Shown one piece after another: positions 1-7,821 of a stretch of DNA of 42,146 nt. The stretch's first letter is position 1, and the number at the start of each line of letters is the position of its first letter. The DNA is from Chryseobacterium sp. S0630 (GTDB lineage: Bacteria > Bacteroidota > Bacteroidia > Flavobacteriales > Weeksellaceae). The notes under the pieces are model-generated. The model was not told the DNA's origin, did no database searches, and saw only the letters and a program-made list of their open reading frames with translations. Both the position numbers and the translations under genes were made by a program. The stretch covers positions 1-42,146 of the forward strand of contig NZ_JAMZGF010000050.1 of assembly GCF_024158915.1 (NCBI RefSeq). The letters run 5' to 3'.

Positions 1-77
1 AAAAAACAAATCAAAATATATAAAAATTATTTACTTTTTAACAAGAAAAACCGCCTCAGTTGTGAGACGGCTTCTTT
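1..77. repeat. 77-bp terminal inverted repeat, left copy
   Basis: These 77 bases are the exact reverse complement of 42070-42146, and the match fails at base 78. The segment holds the last codons of the acyltransferase gene, its terminator hairpin and about 45 bases of AT-rich sequence. The exact length and the position at both extreme ends suggest an assembly k-mer overlap (k=77) into a longer repeat rather than a transposon end. No transposase lies nearby. Confidence 0.9.
46..70 (-). terminator. terminator overlapping the acyltransferase stop codon
   Basis: On the minus strand CCGTCTCA-CAAC-TGAGGCGG forms an 8-bp stem with one G-U pair and a 4-base loop, followed by TTTTTC. The 5' arm and loop are coding, and the stop codon TGA is the start of the 3' arm, so the terminator is embedded in the gene end. 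Confidence 0.75.
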
Positions 78-1105
78 CTTGTTAATAAATCTTTATATTC
101 TAATGCTTTCTTTTCAATCAGATGCCAGGAAACATATCCTAACAGAATAGATAGCGGTAATGAAATTATAAATAGCATAGCTGTATCCAGTTTAAAGAAA
201 TACATCAGCGTCTGCTGTATAGGGAAAGAATAAATATAAATACCATAAGAAGTATCTCCGATAGTATCTCCAACTTTATTAAGATATCGGGTAGAGCTTT
301 TCCCAAGAAGAATTACCAGCAGAGGCAGGGTAATATAGCAGGTATACTGATTAATATTTAAATATACACTGGCAATAAGAACAGCGAAAGAAAGTATAAT
401 AAGGATATTTTCTGTTCTTTTATTGGTATTCAGGTAAGTCATGATCATTCCTCCGACGAAAAAGCACATCAGATTGTAAAAGTGATTACTTCCCAGCTCC
501 ATTTTCATGAATAATCCGTGAAGGAAATAGGGATGAAAAAGACTTAAGAGAAAGCTTGATATGAATAGCAGAATGACAACCGTTTTCACAAATGTTTTTT
601 CCCGGATAAAGAAGAGTAGTGAAACCATGACATACATGCTGAATTCATAGCATATAGTCCACAAACTCCCATTGATACTGTGTTTGTAAGGATTGTTTTC
701 AAAAACTCCATCAATACCTTTTTGACGGAAAAATAAAGTGATATTTTGAGGAATATAAGTGTAAACAGATTTGTTCTGTAAGTAAGGAACAGTACTTTCA
801 TACACTGCAGGTGCCAGTAAAACAGTAAGAAAAAGTACTACTAATAGTGCCGGAAAAAGTCTTAAAAGCCTTTTCCAGTAAAAATCGGGAAGACCTTTGC
901 AGCGAAGCAGACTTTTAAAAATCAGATATCCGGAGATAATAAAAAAACCATGAACTCCCAGATAAGAAAATTCCATCTGACCGTTGGTAAGTTGTGACAG
1001 TAGGTCACCATGAGGCGCTCCTGAAAGAGCATAGGAATGGGAAATGACAACAAAGCTTGCAAAAATAAGCCTTAGAAAGTCAAAATTATTACTCCTTGAA
1101 TTCAT
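56..1105 (-). CDS. acyltransferase family 3 (OafA/YrhL-like) membrane protein
   Basis: Predicted integral inner-membrane O-acyltransferase of the acyltransferase-3 family, which moves acyl groups onto surface polysaccharides or other envelope glycans. At 349 aa it has the usual length for a protein with only the membrane domain. The N-terminus carries the family pattern FDFLRLIFASFVVISHS (Arg near residue 12, His near 23), followed by FFIISGYLIFKSLLR and about ten hydrophobic segments. The ATG at 1105 lies inside the end of ribF (17-base overlap), so the two are probably translationally coupled. The last codons (KKPSHN-stop) lie in the 77-bp terminal repeat, so the C-terminus is shared with another locus. 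The acceptor cannot be told from sequence. Confidence 0.85.
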   Translation of the reverse strand: MNSRSNNFDFLRLIFASFVVISHSYALSGAPHGDLLSQLTNGQMEFSYLGVHGFFIISGYLIFKSLLRCKGLPDFYWKRLLRLFPALLVVLFLTVLLAPAVYESTVPYLQNKSVYTYIPQNITLFFRQKGIDGVFENNPYKHSINGSLWTICYEFSMYVMVSLLFFIREKTFVKTVVILLFISSFLLSLFHPYFLHGLFMKMELGSNHFYNLMCFFVGGMIMTYLNTNKRTENILIILSFAVLIASVYLNINQYTCYITLPLLVILLGKSSTRYLNKVGDTIGDTSYGIYIYSFPIQQTLMYFFKLDTAMLFIISLPLSILLGYVSWHLIEKKALEYKDLLTRKKPSHN

Positions 1106-2015
1106 ATATTTGTGTTAATCTTTTATCCTCATCCAGTCTTTCAATCAACTTGTCAAGACCTTCAAATTTGATTTCATCATGAAGGAAATCCCTGAAACTT
1201 ACCGTAATCTTTTCTTCATAAATATCATCATCAAAATCAAGGATATAAACCTCCACAGTTAGTTTTTCTCCGTTTACTGTCGGATTGGTTCCCACACTCA
1301 GCATTCCTTTATATTGGTTGCCTTTTACGAATACTTCTACAATATAAGCTCCTTTTTTAGGTAATAGCTTGATAGATTCAGTGTCAATATTGGCCGTTGG
1401 GTATCCGATAGTTCTCCCAATCTTTTTCCCATGAACTACAGTTCCTGAAACAGAGTAGGAATATCCCAGCATTTCATTGGCCTCTTTCACATTTCCTGCT
1501 AACAGTGCATTACGTACTTTTGTGGAACTGATATTATTTTCATGAATATTAATGGCTTCCATCTGTTCTACTTCAAAATCAAGTTCTTTTGATAATTTCT
1601 GAAGAAGCTCAAAATTTCCACTTTTATTTTTTCCGAAAGAATGATCGTATCCTATAATAAGGTACTTTACATTAAGTTTATCAACTAAAATCTGACGTAC
1701 GAATTCTTCTCCGGTCAGATTTCTGAATTCTTCATCAAATTCTTTCAGGAACAAATTATCAATGCCATATTTCTCAACCAGTTGTTTCTTTTCTTCCAGT
1801 GTATTCAGAAGTTTTAAATCTTCATTAGGATTAAAAACAAATCTTGGATGAGGCCAGAACGTAAGGATTGCTGTTTCCAGATTATTTTCTGTACCTATTT
1901 TAGTCAGTTCATCGATAATACTCTTGTGCCCGAGATGTACCCCGTCAAACATTCCTAAAGACAATGCTAGAGGCTTCTGTGAGGAGTAATCTGTAAAATT
2001 CTTGAAAACTTTCAA
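1089..2015 (-). CDS. ribF: bifunctional riboflavin kinase / FAD synthetase
   Basis: Makes FMN from riboflavin and ATP, then adenylylates FMN to FAD, in the cytosol. At 308 aa it has normal family length. The N-terminal FAD synthetase domain shows the nucleotidyl-transferase motif GMFDGVHLGH at residues 21-30 and the ISSTKVR motif near residue 163. The C-terminal flavokinase domain has GRTIGYPTANI near residue 200 and PKKGAYIVEV, and ends with a conserved segment around VSFRDFLHDEIKFEGLDKL. The start is TTG (MKVFKNF): no in-frame ATG precedes the FAD synthetase core, and a TATATTTG element sits just upstream. The gene overlaps the following acyltransferase by 17 bases. Confidence 0.95.
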   Translation of the reverse strand: MKVFKNFTDYSSQKPLALSLGMFDGVHLGHKSIIDELTKIGTENNLETAILTFWPHPRFVFNPNEDLKLLNTLEEKKQLVEKYGIDNLFLKEFDEEFRNLTGEEFVRQILVDKLNVKYLIIGYDHSFGKNKSGNFELLQKLSKELDFEVEQMEAINIHENNISSTKVRNALLAGNVKEANEMLGYSYSVSGTVVHGKKIGRTIGYPTANIDTESIKLLPKKGAYIVEVFVKGNQYKGMLSVGTNPTVNGEKLTVEVYILDFDDDIYEEKITVSFRDFLHDEIKFEGLDKLIERLDEDKRLTQIYEFKE

Positions 2016-2034
2016 AACGGAAAAATTTTGATTG

Positions 2035-2042
2035 CAAATATA
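2035..2042 (-). promoter_or_regulatory. -7 element of ribF promoter
   Basis: TATATTTG on the minus strand matches the Bacteroidota -7 consensus TAnnTTTG. It ends 20 bases before the TTG start of ribF, implying a very short leader. I see no clear TTG at the -33 position. Confidence 0.5.
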
Positions 2043-2253
2043 AAACCTTTATTTTTAATGTAACGGAGGGAATCTGAAAATTTGAAAATGAAAAATTTTG
2101 AAAAAAATACTATATTATATGATACGATAATAATAACAAATTAGTGAATTGCAAATTTGCTGTTAAATATAATGATAAATATTGAATATTACACATTAAA
2201 ACACCAATTCATCCATCTCTTCAAAAGCATGATAAAAATCTTTTTTTTACCAA

Positions 2254-2283
2254 TTGCGGGTTTATGAAGAATCACTATATTTG
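2254..2283 (+). promoter_or_regulatory. atpD promoter, TTG-N19-TATATTTG
   Basis: A -33 TTG (2254-2256) and a -7 TATATTTG (2276-2283) are 19 bases apart, the standard Bacteroidota sigma-A arrangement. The atpD ATG follows 20 bases after the -7 element. There is no Shine-Dalgarno sequence, as is common in this phylum. Confidence 0.7.
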
Positions 2284-2303
2284 CACCAAGAAAAAATTTA
2301 GCA

Positions 2304-3812
2304 ATGGCAAACCAAATTAAAGGTAAAATTTCTCAAATTATTGGTCCGGTAATCGACGTTGTCTTCACAGATGTGGAAGCTGTTCCAGCAATCTATGACG
2401 CGTTAGAAATTACAAAAGAAAACGGTGAAAAAGTAGTTTTAGAGGTAGAACAACATATTGGCGAAGATACAGTAAGATGTATCGCAATGGACGCTACTGA
2501 CGGTCTTAAAAGAGGGCAAGACGTAATTGGATACGGAAATCCTATTATGATGCCTATCGGAGAGGCAGTAAACGGAAGACTATTCAACGTTGTTGGTGAT
2601 GCTATCGATGGACTTCAAGATATTTCTAAGGATGGTGGTCTTCCAATTCACAGACCAGCTCCAAAATTTGATCAATTATCAACTTCAGCAGAAGTTTTAT
2701 TTACAGGTATTAAAGTAATCGACCTAGTTGAGCCTTACGCAAAAGGAGGTAAAATTGGATTGTTCGGTGGTGCTGGTGTAGGTAAAACAGTATTGATCCA
2801 GGAGTTGATTAACAATATTGCAAAAGGACACGGAGGTCTTTCTGTTTTCGCCGGAGTAGGTGAAAGAACGAGAGAAGGAAATGACCTTTTGAGAGAGATG
2901 TTGGAATCAGGTATTATCAAGTATGGTGATGATTTCATGCACTCTATGGAAAACGGAGGTTGGGATCTTTCTAAAGTAGACTTAGAAGCTATGAAAGATT
3001 CAAAAGCTGCATTCGTTTTCGGACAGATGAACGAGCCGCCAGGTGCAAGAGCTAGAGTAGCACTTTCTGGTCTTACATTAGCTGAGTACTACAGAGATGG
3101 TGGAGAAAGCGGACAAGGTAGAGACGTACTTTTCTTCGTAGACAACATCTTCCGTTTTACACAGGCTGGTTCTGAGGTATCTGCACTTCTTGGTCGTATG
3201 CCATCAGCGGTAGGTTACCAACCAACGCTAGCTTCTGAAATGGGTGCGATGCAGGAAAGAATTACTTCAACTAAAAATGGTTCAATTACTTCAGTACAGG
3301 CGGTATACGTACCTGCGGATGACTTAACTGACCCGGCTCCTGCAACTACGTTTGCTCACTTGGATGCAACTACAGTACTTGACAGAAAGATTGCTTCATT
3401 AGGTATCTATCCAGCGGTAGATCCACTTTCTTCTACTTCTAGAATCCTAAACCCTGAAATTTTAGGTAATGATCACTACAACTGTGCTCAAAGAGTAAAA
3501 GAAATCCTTCAAAGATATAAAGCTCTTCAGGATATCATCGCAATCCTTGGTATGGAAGAACTTTCTGAAGAAGATAAAGCTGTTGTATACCGTGCAAGAA
3601 AAGTTCAGAGATTCTTATCTCAGCCTTTCCACGTAGCAGAGCAGTTTACAGGTATTCCAGGATCATTGGTAGACATCAAAGATACTATCAAAGGATTCAA
3701 CATGATTATGGATGGTGAATTAGATCACTTACCAGAAGCAGCCTTCAACTTGAAAGGAACAATCGAAGAAGCTATCGAAGCAGGACAAAAAATGTTAGCT
3801 GAAAACGCTTAA
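2304..3812 (+). CDS. atpD: F1F0 ATP synthase subunit beta
   Basis: Catalytic beta subunit of the F1 ATP synthase on the cytoplasmic face of the inner membrane; it makes ATP from ADP and phosphate using the proton gradient. At 502 aa it is typical for Bacteroidota. Visible motifs are the Walker A GGAGVGKT (residues 155-162), GERTREGND, the Walker B region DVLFFVDNIFR (about 274-284), and the F-type signature PAVDPLSSTS. The gene has its own sigma-A promoter and is followed by atpC after 88 bases. The other atp genes are not adjacent: the upstream neighbour is the divergent ribF. A two-gene atpDC unit apart from the main atp operon is, as I recall, normal for flavobacteria. Confidence 0.98.
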   Translation: MANQIKGKISQIIGPVIDVVFTDVEAVPAIYDALEITKENGEKVVLEVEQHIGEDTVRCIAMDATDGLKRGQDVIGYGNPIMMPIGEAVNGRLFNVVGDAIDGLQDISKDGGLPIHRPAPKFDQLSTSAEVLFTGIKVIDLVEPYAKGGKIGLFGGAGVGKTVLIQELINNIAKGHGGLSVFAGVGERTREGNDLLREMLESGIIKYGDDFMHSMENGGWDLSKVDLEAMKDSKAAFVFGQMNEPPGARARVALSGLTLAEYYRDGGESGQGRDVLFFVDNIFRFTQAGSEVSALLGRMPSAVGYQPTLASEMGAMQERITSTKNGSITSVQAVYVPADDLTDPAPATTFAHLDATTVLDRKIASLGIYPAVDPLSSTSRILNPEILGNDHYNCAQRVKEILQRYKALQDIIAILGMEELSEEDKAVVYRARKVQRFLSQPFHVAEQFTGIPGSLVDIKDTIKGFNMIMDGELDHLPEAAFNLKGTIEEAIEAGQKMLAENA

Positions 3813-3815
3813 TAA

Positions 3816-3897
3816 TTAGACATAAAGATAACAGATATAAGACATGAGACTTTAAGGTTGTCTGAAATCTGAAATCTGAAATCTTCAAATCTAAATT
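3816..3897 (+). repeat. degenerate heptanucleotide array between atpD and atpC
   Basis: The spacer reads almost entirely in 7-base units. TCTGAAA occurs three times exactly (3861-3881), followed by TCTTCAA and ATCTAAA. The part before it is made of units resembling AGACATA, AAGATAA, CAGATAT, AAGACAT and GAGACTT. Similar period-7 sequence fills three other gaps in the window (about 19021-19150, 35058-35165 and 36154-36229). Confidence 0.6.
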
Positions 3898-3900
3898 AAA

Positions 3901-4182
3901 ATGAATATAAAAATTTTAACACCAGAATACGTAGTTTTTGAAGGAGAAGTAGACTCAGTATTATTGCCTGGAAAAAATGGTGAATTTCACATCATGAAAA
4001 ACCACGCAGGAATTGTTTCTTCTTTAATCGGAGGTGATGTAAAGCTTTTTGCTAATTCTATTGATGAGGCTTATGCTAAAAACTTCACTAAAGAAACTGG
4101 AAAAGACTCTGTTTTTGCTTATGCTATCAAAAGCGGTGTTGTAGAATTTAATCATAATAAAGGTATTATCCTTTGTGAATAA
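3901..4182 (+). CDS. atpC: F1F0 ATP synthase subunit epsilon (short form)
   Basis: Epsilon subunit of the F1 central stalk, which couples gamma rotation to catalysis. The 93 aa cover only the N-terminal beta-sandwich (MNIKILTPEYVVFEGEVDSV, then LPGKNGEFHIMKNHAGIVSSL). The C-terminal helical hairpin, which in E. coli epsilon (about 139 aa) inhibits ATP hydrolysis, is absent. The gene is intact with a proper stop and terminator, so this is a natural short form, not a truncation. It is second in the atpDC operon. Confidence 0.93.
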   Translation: MNIKILTPEYVVFEGEVDSVLLPGKNGEFHIMKNHAGIVSSLIGGDVKLFANSIDEAYAKNFTKETGKDSVFAYAIKSGVVEFNHNKGIILCE

Positions 4183-4211
4183 TTAAATGAAAAGCTAAAT
4201 ATATTTTCAAG

Positions 4212-4243
4212 AAAGTGTAACTTTGTGTTACACTTTTTTTATT
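4212..4243 (+). terminator. terminator of atpDC
   Basis: AAAGTGTAAC (4212-4221) pairs perfectly with GTTACACTTT (4227-4236) around a 5-base loop, followed by a T run. It lies 30 bases after the atpC stop. Confidence 0.85.
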
Positions 4244-4262
4244 TATGTAAAAGTCTGATGGT

Positions 4263-5081
4263 ATGAAGAAAGGCATAATCATATTCTTTACAGTTCTGGG
4301 TGTTTTCCTCCATGCTCAGAATATTAAAACCAAGAGAGGAATTATTAATCTTGACGGCATTCCGGTAGCTAAGCTCTCCAACAAATCCAGCGAATATACT
4401 TTTATGGATTTAAAAGAGACTCCGCTCTATACGATAAAATTCATTGATAAAAGCATCGTTGATTCTGTCCGGGACAGCTATATCAGTGTTAATAGGGTAT
4501 ATAACAGGGATAAAACAATCGAAATTGATTATTCATCACCTTCTGCATTTTCCGGAGAAGAAAAATCTGCCGTCTTTACTTCAGTTAAAGATCTTAAAAT
4601 CATTGATAACAAGGGAATCAATGTAAAAAATCTCGATGAACTTTTTTCAAATGTACCCAAAAGAAAACTGGATACTAAAACGAAAGATGCGTATGCCATC
4701 CGAAAGAAAATTGATAAAATGAATATTGAGGTGAATAAAGTAGGAGAGATTCTTAGTAATGGTGTTCCTGTAGGATATTTTACCAACTTGCCAGTAAGTT
4801 TCGGCTCAGAAGATACTATCATGGATAAGACCCCAATAGACATTGAAATCTATGATGCTAAGAGTAAACTTATCGGAAGATATATTACGACCACAAAGCA
4901 ATTAAAAACAGCAGGTGGAAAATCTTTTACCATATACAAGGAAATGTCCGGAAGAGCTTCTATCTTAAAGTTCCCAACCTATAAAGCACTTGCTGAGCGC
5001 ATGGCTATTATGGATCCCAATTTTATTAAAATACAGGAGAAAGTGTCGGTGGGTACTGTAACAAAAGAGACTCCTAATTAG
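4263..5081 (+). CDS. secreted protein of unknown function
   Basis: I do not recognise a domain in this 272-aa protein. It begins with a Sec signal peptide (MKKGIIIFFTVLGVFLHAQ, probable cleavage after HAQ), so it is likely periplasmic or outer-membrane associated. The mature part is hydrophilic and lysine rich, with no cysteines, no lipobox and no transmembrane segment. Two segments look alike, 'GIINLDGIPVAKLSNKSSEY' and 'GEILSNGVPVGYFTNLP', which suggests an internal duplication of a beta-rich unit. It sits between the atpC terminator and its own terminator, so it is a single-gene unit. Function unknown. Confidence 0.75.
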   Translation: MKKGIIIFFTVLGVFLHAQNIKTKRGIINLDGIPVAKLSNKSSEYTFMDLKETPLYTIKFIDKSIVDSVRDSYISVNRVYNRDKTIEIDYSSPSAFSGEEKSAVFTSVKDLKIIDNKGINVKNLDELFSNVPKRKLDTKTKDAYAIRKKIDKMNIEVNKVGEILSNGVPVGYFTNLPVSFGSEDTIMDKTPIDIEIYDAKSKLIGRYITTTKQLKTAGGKSFTIYKEMSGRASILKFPTYKALAERMAIMDPNFIKIQEKVSVGTVTKETPN

Positions 5082-5473
5082 TTTATCTGATAAAAAGGAA
5101 TAGCTTATTATCAATAGGAACGGGCTTTAGCCCGTTTTTTATTAAAGATTAATTTTCCTCTGGCTTTAGCCCAAACCTATAGAAAATTCGTTACTCTTTA
5201 CAAACCACCCCGTCAAAAATTCAAAGAATTTTCGCCACCCCTCCAGAGGAAGGGAATATTTAGCCAGTTTATATATGGCAGTTAGAAATTTGGATGTGAT
5301 CTCTTCTGAATGTAAAAATAGAATGTTTTATCCTCTCAAATCAAAATCTGCGTAATCTGCAAAATTAACGAGAGGTTATCATTCAATCGAAACAGGTTTT
5401 ATTCATACAGAAAATTAACAATTCATAGAAAATTCATCAATTTTGAAAATCCCTGAGAAAAAAGTGGAAATTT
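5082..5473. repeat. gene-free gap with palindromic intergenic repeats
   Basis: No coding region is visible. The gap holds the CGGGCTTTAGCCCG hairpin and a second partial palindrome TGGCTTTAGCCCA (5161-5173), the same two-hairpin order as at 19751-19806. A GC-richer element at about 5203-5252 contains ACCACCCCGTC, the near-palindrome AAAATTCAAAGAATTTT and CACCCCTCCAGAGG. Around 5344-5365 is the phrase AATCTGCGTAATCTGCAAAA. I recall all three kinds as repeated intergenic sequence in Chryseobacterium, from memory only. Confidence 0.6.
5119..5142 (+). terminator. terminator hairpin within a palindromic element
   Basis: AACGGGCTTTAGCCCGTT folds into a perfect stem with a minimal loop and is followed by a T run, 38 bases after the secreted-protein stop. 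The same palindrome recurs at 19752-19769, so it is a dispersed repeat that may be used as a terminator here. Confidence 0.7.
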
Positions 5474-7663
5474 TTATAAACTTAAAATCACTCCATTTTC
5501 CTTTAATTGTTGTATCGGTTTTGAGAACCAGAATAACTCAAAATCATCGAAATTTTCTTCAAATTGATTCTTAAGTTGCTGAATTGTAGGTTTTTTAGAA
5601 TTTTCAATAGCATTTTCTTCCAATACATTCATTAGCCATTCTGCCTTTTCCTGTTCCAGTTCTACCTTCACAATATTGGTTTTTAAGTGGAATGTAAGAA
5701 GCGTATACGTACCAGAATATTTCTTTTTATTTTTTACGCGATTCTCAGCGATTACATTTTTGGTCAAAAAGACGACTTTTGAATTTGCTTTCAAACTAAA
5801 CTGTCCATCTTCCAAAAGACAGTCATGAATATAATCCGGATGAATGGTTGTTCTTGGAATTTTAAAATCGAACCACTCCTGAAGCGGAAGTTCGAAATTC
5901 ACTCCATGCATATAATTGAACAGAGATTTTTTTAATCCGAAGCTGAACTTGTTGTGATCGATTCCGGTTTTATCTTTAAAATCAATATCATTATTGGCAA
6001 ACAAAATTTCCTGTTTTACGGGAACTACCCCAAAATCTTCCGGGCTCATTCCAACGGGTGAGTGAGCAGTCATTGCAAACTGATGCCAGAAGCCACTTTG
6101 AAGAATTCCCATCTCAAACATCTGTCTAATCATTTCCAGAGAATCTACCGTTTCCTGAACGGTTTGGGTAGGGTAGCCATACATCAGATAAGCATGAACC
6201 ATAATTCCTGCTTCTGTAAAATTTCTTGTTACATTCGCTACCTGATCTACAGAAACTCCTTTATCAATTAACTTCAGCAATCGGTCACTGGCTACTTCAA
6301 GACCCCCGGAAACCGCAACACATCCCGAAAGTTTCAGGAGATAACATAAATCACGGGTGAAGCTTTTTTCAAAACGGATATTAGTCCACCACGTAACCAC
6401 AAGATTTCTTCTGAGAATTTCCAGAGCAACCTCTCTCATTAAGGCTGGTGGTGCTGCTTCATCTACAAAGTGGAATCCTGTCTCGCCGGTTGTTTTGATT
6501 AATTCTTCAATTCGATCTACCAGAATCTTAGCAGAGATAGGTTCATAGATTTTAATATAGTCTAAAGAAATATCACAGAATGTACATTTTCCCCAGTAGC
6601 ATCCGTGCGCCATGGTTAGTTTATTCCATCTTCCGTCGCTCCATAAACTGTGCATGGGATTAGCGATTTCGATAACGGAAATATACTGATCAAGTTTTAA
6701 ATCTGTATAATCAGGAGTTCCTATTTCAGACTGTTTGAAGTCGTGCCTTTTAGAATTGTTCTTGTAGACAACTTCATTATTTTCTAGAAGAAAAGTTCTT
6801 TTAAACTCTCCATCTTCAGATGCAATTTCTAAATTCTGGTAAAGAAGTTCCAGAGGAAGTTCACCATCATCTAAAGTAATAAAATCAAAAAATTCGAATA
6901 CTCTCTGATCTTTAATTTCTCTTAATTCCGTATTGGGAAATCCTCCTCCCATAGCAATTTTAATGTGAGGATAATGCTTTTTGATCCATTGAGCACATTT
7001 GAATCCTGAATACAAATTACCAGGAAACGGAATGGAAAAACAAACAAGCTTTGGCTGAACAGTTTCAATTTTTTCCTGAAGAATTTTTAAAGTGAACTCA
7101 TCTATAAATGTAGGTTCACCAGATAGTTTAAAATATAATTCATCAAAAGAATTAGCACTTTTTCCAAGGCGTTCTGCATATCTGCTGAAGCCAAAATCAG
7201 CATCAATATTTTCTACAATATAATCGGAAATATCTTCCAGGTACAAAGTTGCCAGATGCTTGGCCTTATCCTGAAGTCCCATATTTCCAAAAGCAAATTC
7301 CATATCATCCAGCTGGTTGAAACGGGAAGCTTCAGGAAGAAAGTTCATGCTGCAGATCTGTCTTGCCAGTGTAGGAGTTTTATCCTGTAAAAAAGTAATA
7401 ACCTGATCTATTGTTTTTAAATATTCCTCTCTTAAGGCATAAATTCTCTGAGAGTTTTCAGAGGTGTTATGAAGATCAATTTCTTTACTGAAAACCTTCT
7501 GAATTCCATCTTTTGAAAATAATTCCAAAATAACATCGATCCCCAAATCTACCTGATAGCTTGAAATATTCTTGGTATTTAAAAACCCTTTTATATAAGC
7601 TGTTGCAGGATAAGGAGTGTTAAGTTGGGTAAAAGGCGGAGTAATAAGAAGCAGGTCTTTCAA
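5474..7663 (-). CDS. B12-binding-domain radical SAM protein
   Basis: Probable cobalamin-binding radical S-adenosylmethionine enzyme; the substrate is unknown. It is 729 aa and starts at TTG (MKDLLLITPPF), the typical beginning of the N-terminal B12-binding Rossmann domain. The domain continues to about residue 270 and includes KIAMGGGFPNTELREI and a DDGELPLE segment. The radical SAM core carries the 4Fe-4S cysteines in HGCYWGKCTFCD (Cys355, Cys360, Cys363). The first spacing is four residues rather than the classical three. Later core segments include FVDEAAPP, VSGGLEVASDRLLKLIDKG and MVHAYLMYGYPTQT. The C-terminal 200 residues are family specific and unrecognised. It appears to be a single-gene unit with a -7 element (TAACTTTG) directly upstream. 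Confidence 0.88.
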   Translation of the reverse strand: MKDLLLITPPFTQLNTPYPATAYIKGFLNTKNISSYQVDLGIDVILELFSKDGIQKVFSKEIDLHNTSENSQRIYALREEYLKTIDQVITFLQDKTPTLARQICSMNFLPEASRFNQLDDMEFAFGNMGLQDKAKHLATLYLEDISDYIVENIDADFGFSRYAERLGKSANSFDELYFKLSGEPTFIDEFTLKILQEKIETVQPKLVCFSIPFPGNLYSGFKCAQWIKKHYPHIKIAMGGGFPNTELREIKDQRVFEFFDFITLDDGELPLELLYQNLEIASEDGEFKRTFLLENNEVVYKNNSKRHDFKQSEIGTPDYTDLKLDQYISVIEIANPMHSLWSDGRWNKLTMAHGCYWGKCTFCDISLDYIKIYEPISAKILVDRIEELIKTTGETGFHFVDEAAPPALMREVALEILRRNLVVTWWTNIRFEKSFTRDLCYLLKLSGCVAVSGGLEVASDRLLKLIDKGVSVDQVANVTRNFTEAGIMVHAYLMYGYPTQTVQETVDSLEMIRQMFEMGILQSGFWHQFAMTAHSPVGMSPEDFGVVPVKQEILFANNDIDFKDKTGIDHNKFSFGLKKSLFNYMHGVNFELPLQEWFDFKIPRTTIHPDYIHDCLLEDGQFSLKANSKVVFLTKNVIAENRVKNKKKYSGTYTLLTFHLKTNIVKVELEQEKAEWLMNVLEENAIENSKKPTIQQLKNQFEENFDDFELFWFSKPIQQLKENGVILSL

Positions 7664-7676
7664 CAGAAATTTTTTG

Positions 7677-7684
7677 CAAAGTTA
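7677..7684 (-). promoter_or_regulatory. -7 element for the radical SAM gene
   Basis: TAACTTTG on the minus strand fits TAnnTTTG and ends 13 bases before the TTG start at 7663. This supports the TTG start and a near-leaderless transcript. Confidence 0.45.
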
Positions 7685-7821
7685 TTCCAAAGTTTTTTTA
7701 GAAAAAAATTTTTTCTCCTGATTATAAACAGTGAAGAAAAGTCTTTAGAGATATTGCATTTTATTACGATTCGATTTTCTTAATTCTTCTTATTTCCAAT
7801 CCATGGAAGCAGCAAAGTATT

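Noticed and set aside
3861..3881. Heptad arrays considered as CRISPR or as a regulator-binding array
   Set aside because: Units are 7 bases with no spacers, and the unit sequence differs between gaps.
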